DNA of 13,422 nucleotides from a bacterium. Lineage in GTDB: Bacteria; Patescibacteriota; Saccharimonadia; Saccharimonadales; UBA4665. The stretch is from positions 1 through 13,422 of the forward strand of contig JAJZHX010000006.1 in NCBI GenBank assembly GCA_021804315.1, in the 5' to 3' direction. Made by a program: the position numbers and the translations under genes. Positions 11,889 through 13,422 of this stretch are shown here, in pieces. Position 1 is the stretch's first letter. Every line of letters starts with the position of its first letter. The notes below the pieces were generated by a model. The model had not been told where the DNA came from and did no database searches. It was given only the letters and a program-made list of their open reading frames with translations.

Positions 11889-13422
11889 TTGATCTAAATA
11901 GTAAACGAGCCTATGAAGCCAGAATCGCTAAGGCAATTGGCAAAACTGGTTTTAGAGTTTTATCATTTTTGGGTCTCGTAAATGTTCTAGCTATTGTTGG
12001 CTTAATTGCTACTAATCATATAAACTACGCTTTAATACTGGTCTCCCTGGCCATGCTATTTATTATTCCAGCCTTATGGTGGGATAAATATTTATCAAAA
12101 TTACCAGTTAAGGGCCGAGGGCTAAACGATCGGTTAAGCCCTGAAATATTAGCTAATCTAAATCCGAAATTAAGCGTAACTTGTGATAATCTCTGGCAGA
12201 GTTTACAAGATAACTGGCAAAGCTTCTTTGTGATTAATCATTTACTACTAACAAGCGCACAGATTGAGCCAATCATCAAACAGGCAGGTGATCAAGAGTT
12301 AACTACGGCTCTAACGCTGGCAACTGCCATTGCCGATAAAGTAGGTAGTGAAGTTATCGAGCCAGCTTTTATATGCGCTGGTTTAATCTACGCTCAACCT
12401 GAGCTGAGAGAATTAATAGTAAAACTTAAAAATCAGCCAGAAGACATCATTAAAGTCGCTTCTTGGCTTGGTCGAAATATGTTGGAATATGGTGATAAAA
12501 ACTCTCAAAATTTTGGAGGTATTGGACGAGACTGGGCTTTTGGTTACACGCCTATAATTAATCGTTTTGGTGATAATATCAGCCAGAGTATTATCAAAAA
12601 CAACGCCCATTTTGGCTGGCTGACTGATTCTAAAAGCGTCATGTCAATTGAATCAGCTTTAGTCAATCAAGCTAAAGCCATCGCTCTTATTGGTCAAGTT
12701 GGCATCGGTAAGAGCAGTAATGTCTATGCCTTTGCTCAAAGATTAATTGAAGGTCGATCTAATAATAATCTTAGTTACCATCAAATAGTTTTAATTAATG
12801 CGACTGACATAGTCAGTAGCGCTAAAAGACAAGGCGACATTGAATATATTATGATGAGCTTAGCTAACGAAGCTTCACATGCTGGTCATATAATCTTGTT
12901 TTTTGATGATGCCGAAGCCTTTTTTAGCGACAAATTAGGATCGTTTGATGCTACGCAAATTTTGCAAAGTATCATTCAGTCTCGTTCAGTGCAAATAATT
13001 CTTGCTCTAACACCAAACGGTTTTGAAACTATCAAGTCTACTAATACTGAGTTGGCCAGCCTGCTAACGCCAATAGTTTTAACAGAATTTGATGAGGCTA
13101 GTACCATGCATGTACTGGAAGATACAGCTATCGGACTAGAAAATAAAAATAATATTATGGTTGCCTATGAAGCACTTTTAAGTGCTTATCAACTTAGTAG
13201 CCGATACAATCTTGATGAGGCTTACCCTGGTAAGGCCATTAAAATCTTGGAACAGTCTGTTAATTATGCAAATCATAAGCTAGTTGATCGTCATAGTGTT
13301 GAAGCGGCAATTGAACAAATTTATGGCAGTAAGGTTGGTGTAGCTTCACAACCTGAAGCTGAAGCATTACTTAATCTAGAGGCAGAAATCCATCAGCGAA
13401 TGATCAACCAAGAAGATCGGAA
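11885..13422 (+). CDS. Membrane-anchored ClpC-like AAA+ ATPase (partial, C-terminus outside window)
   Basis: I translated 512 open codons to the right edge. Two membrane helices at about residues 26-43 and 47-66 precede a helical region (about 105-205) resembling Clp N-domain repeats. A conserved-looking GGIGRDWAFGYTP (211-223) leads to AAA+ domain 1: Walker A GQVGIGKS (270-277) and Walker B ILFFDDAE (Asp341, with Asp342 where Glu is usual). The arginine-finger region reads LASLLTP (390-396) instead of the usual RRF, so domain 1 may bind but not hydrolyse ATP. LDEAYPGKAIKILEQ matches the LPDKAIDLLDEA segment of Clp proteins. The sequence stops at LLNLEAEIHQRMINQEDR, which is the entry to domain 2 (LExxLHxRVIGQDEA). 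An unfoldase for ClpP at the membrane is the best guess. The P-loop for ClpP binding would lie beyond the window. Confidence 0.85.
   Translation, partial: MIDLNSKRAYEARIAKAIGKTGFRVLSFLGLVNVLAIVGLIATNHINYALILVSLAMLFIIPALWWDKYLSKLPVKGRGLNDRLSPEILANLNPKLSVTCDNLWQSLQDNWQSFFVINHLLLTSAQIEPIIKQAGDQELTTALTLATAIADKVGSEVIEPAFICAGLIYAQPELRELIVKLKNQPEDIIKVASWLGRNMLEYGDKNSQNFGGIGRDWAFGYTPIINRFGDNISQSIIKNNAHFGWLTDSKSVMSIESALVNQAKAIALIGQVGIGKSSNVYAFAQRLIEGRSNNNLSYHQIVLINATDIVSSAKRQGDIEYIMMSLANEASHAGHIILFFDDAEAFFSDKLGSFDATQILQSIIQSRSVQIILALTPNGFETIKSTNTELASLLTPIVLTEFDEASTMHVLEDTAIGLENKNNIMVAYEALLSAYQLSSRYNLDEAYPGKAIKILEQSVNYANHKLVDRHSVEAAIEQIYGSKVGVASQPEAEALLNLEAEIHQRMINQEDR

Noticed and set aside
12413..12610. 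65-codon minus-strand reading frame
   Set aside because: Antisense shadow of the ClpC-like coding region.

Overview
The window is AT-rich, tightly packed bacterial chromosome. The gene set points to the Patescibacteria (CPR) and most likely to Candidatus Saccharibacteria (TM7): a membrane-anchored ClpC-like ATPase with a small membrane partner, an actinobacterial-style MarP protease, a MacB-type ABC pair, short intergenic gaps and several starts with no Shine-Dalgarno sequence. TGA is used as a stop (for example the ABC ATPase/permease ATGA overlap and the 11520-11888 gene), so the UGA=Gly code of Gracilibacteria/SR1 is not in use. The taxonomic call is an inference from proteins, not from a marker gene.

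Layout. Positions 1-3726 are all on the minus strand: a partial multipass membrane protein, a decayed PAP2 phosphatase, an HdeD/DUF308 membrane protein, a dienelactone hydrolase and an arginase. A divergent gap of about 100 bp leads to zwf (glucose-6-phosphate dehydrogenase) and then a MarP-like membrane serine protease on the plus strand. The protease ends with no gap against a convergent minus-strand MacB-like permease/ATPase operon (6455-8574).

Positions 8673-8764 encode tRNA-Ser(GGA). It is followed by about 2 kb of accessory DNA (8765 to about 10980), which is the most interesting part of the window. It holds inverted and direct repeats beginning at the tRNA 3' end, a proteasome/HslV-fold Ntn hydrolase with Ser in place of Thr1, a 34-codon Lys-rich ORF, a DUF3800 protein (RNase H-like family) behind a promoter buried in a perfect 12-bp palindrome, a structured element, an IS1595/ISXO2 transposase fragment with a frameshift, and a decayed small gene. 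A diverged copy of the tRNA-proximal repeat lies at 10766-10797, so the island may be bounded by old att-like repeats.

The remainder returns to core-type genes: a membrane-tethered Nudix hydrolase (minus), then a plus-strand operon of a small membrane protein and a two-TM ClpC-like AAA+ protein that runs off the right edge at the start of its second ATPase domain.

How the genes work together: zwf supplies NADPH and pentose-phosphate flux. MarP, the Clp ATPase, HdeD and the MacB pair look like envelope and stress maintenance. Arginase may link to host-derived arginine. The Ntn hydrolase/DUF3800 pair has no recognised pathway here and is a candidate for a small uncharacterised mobile or defence cassette.
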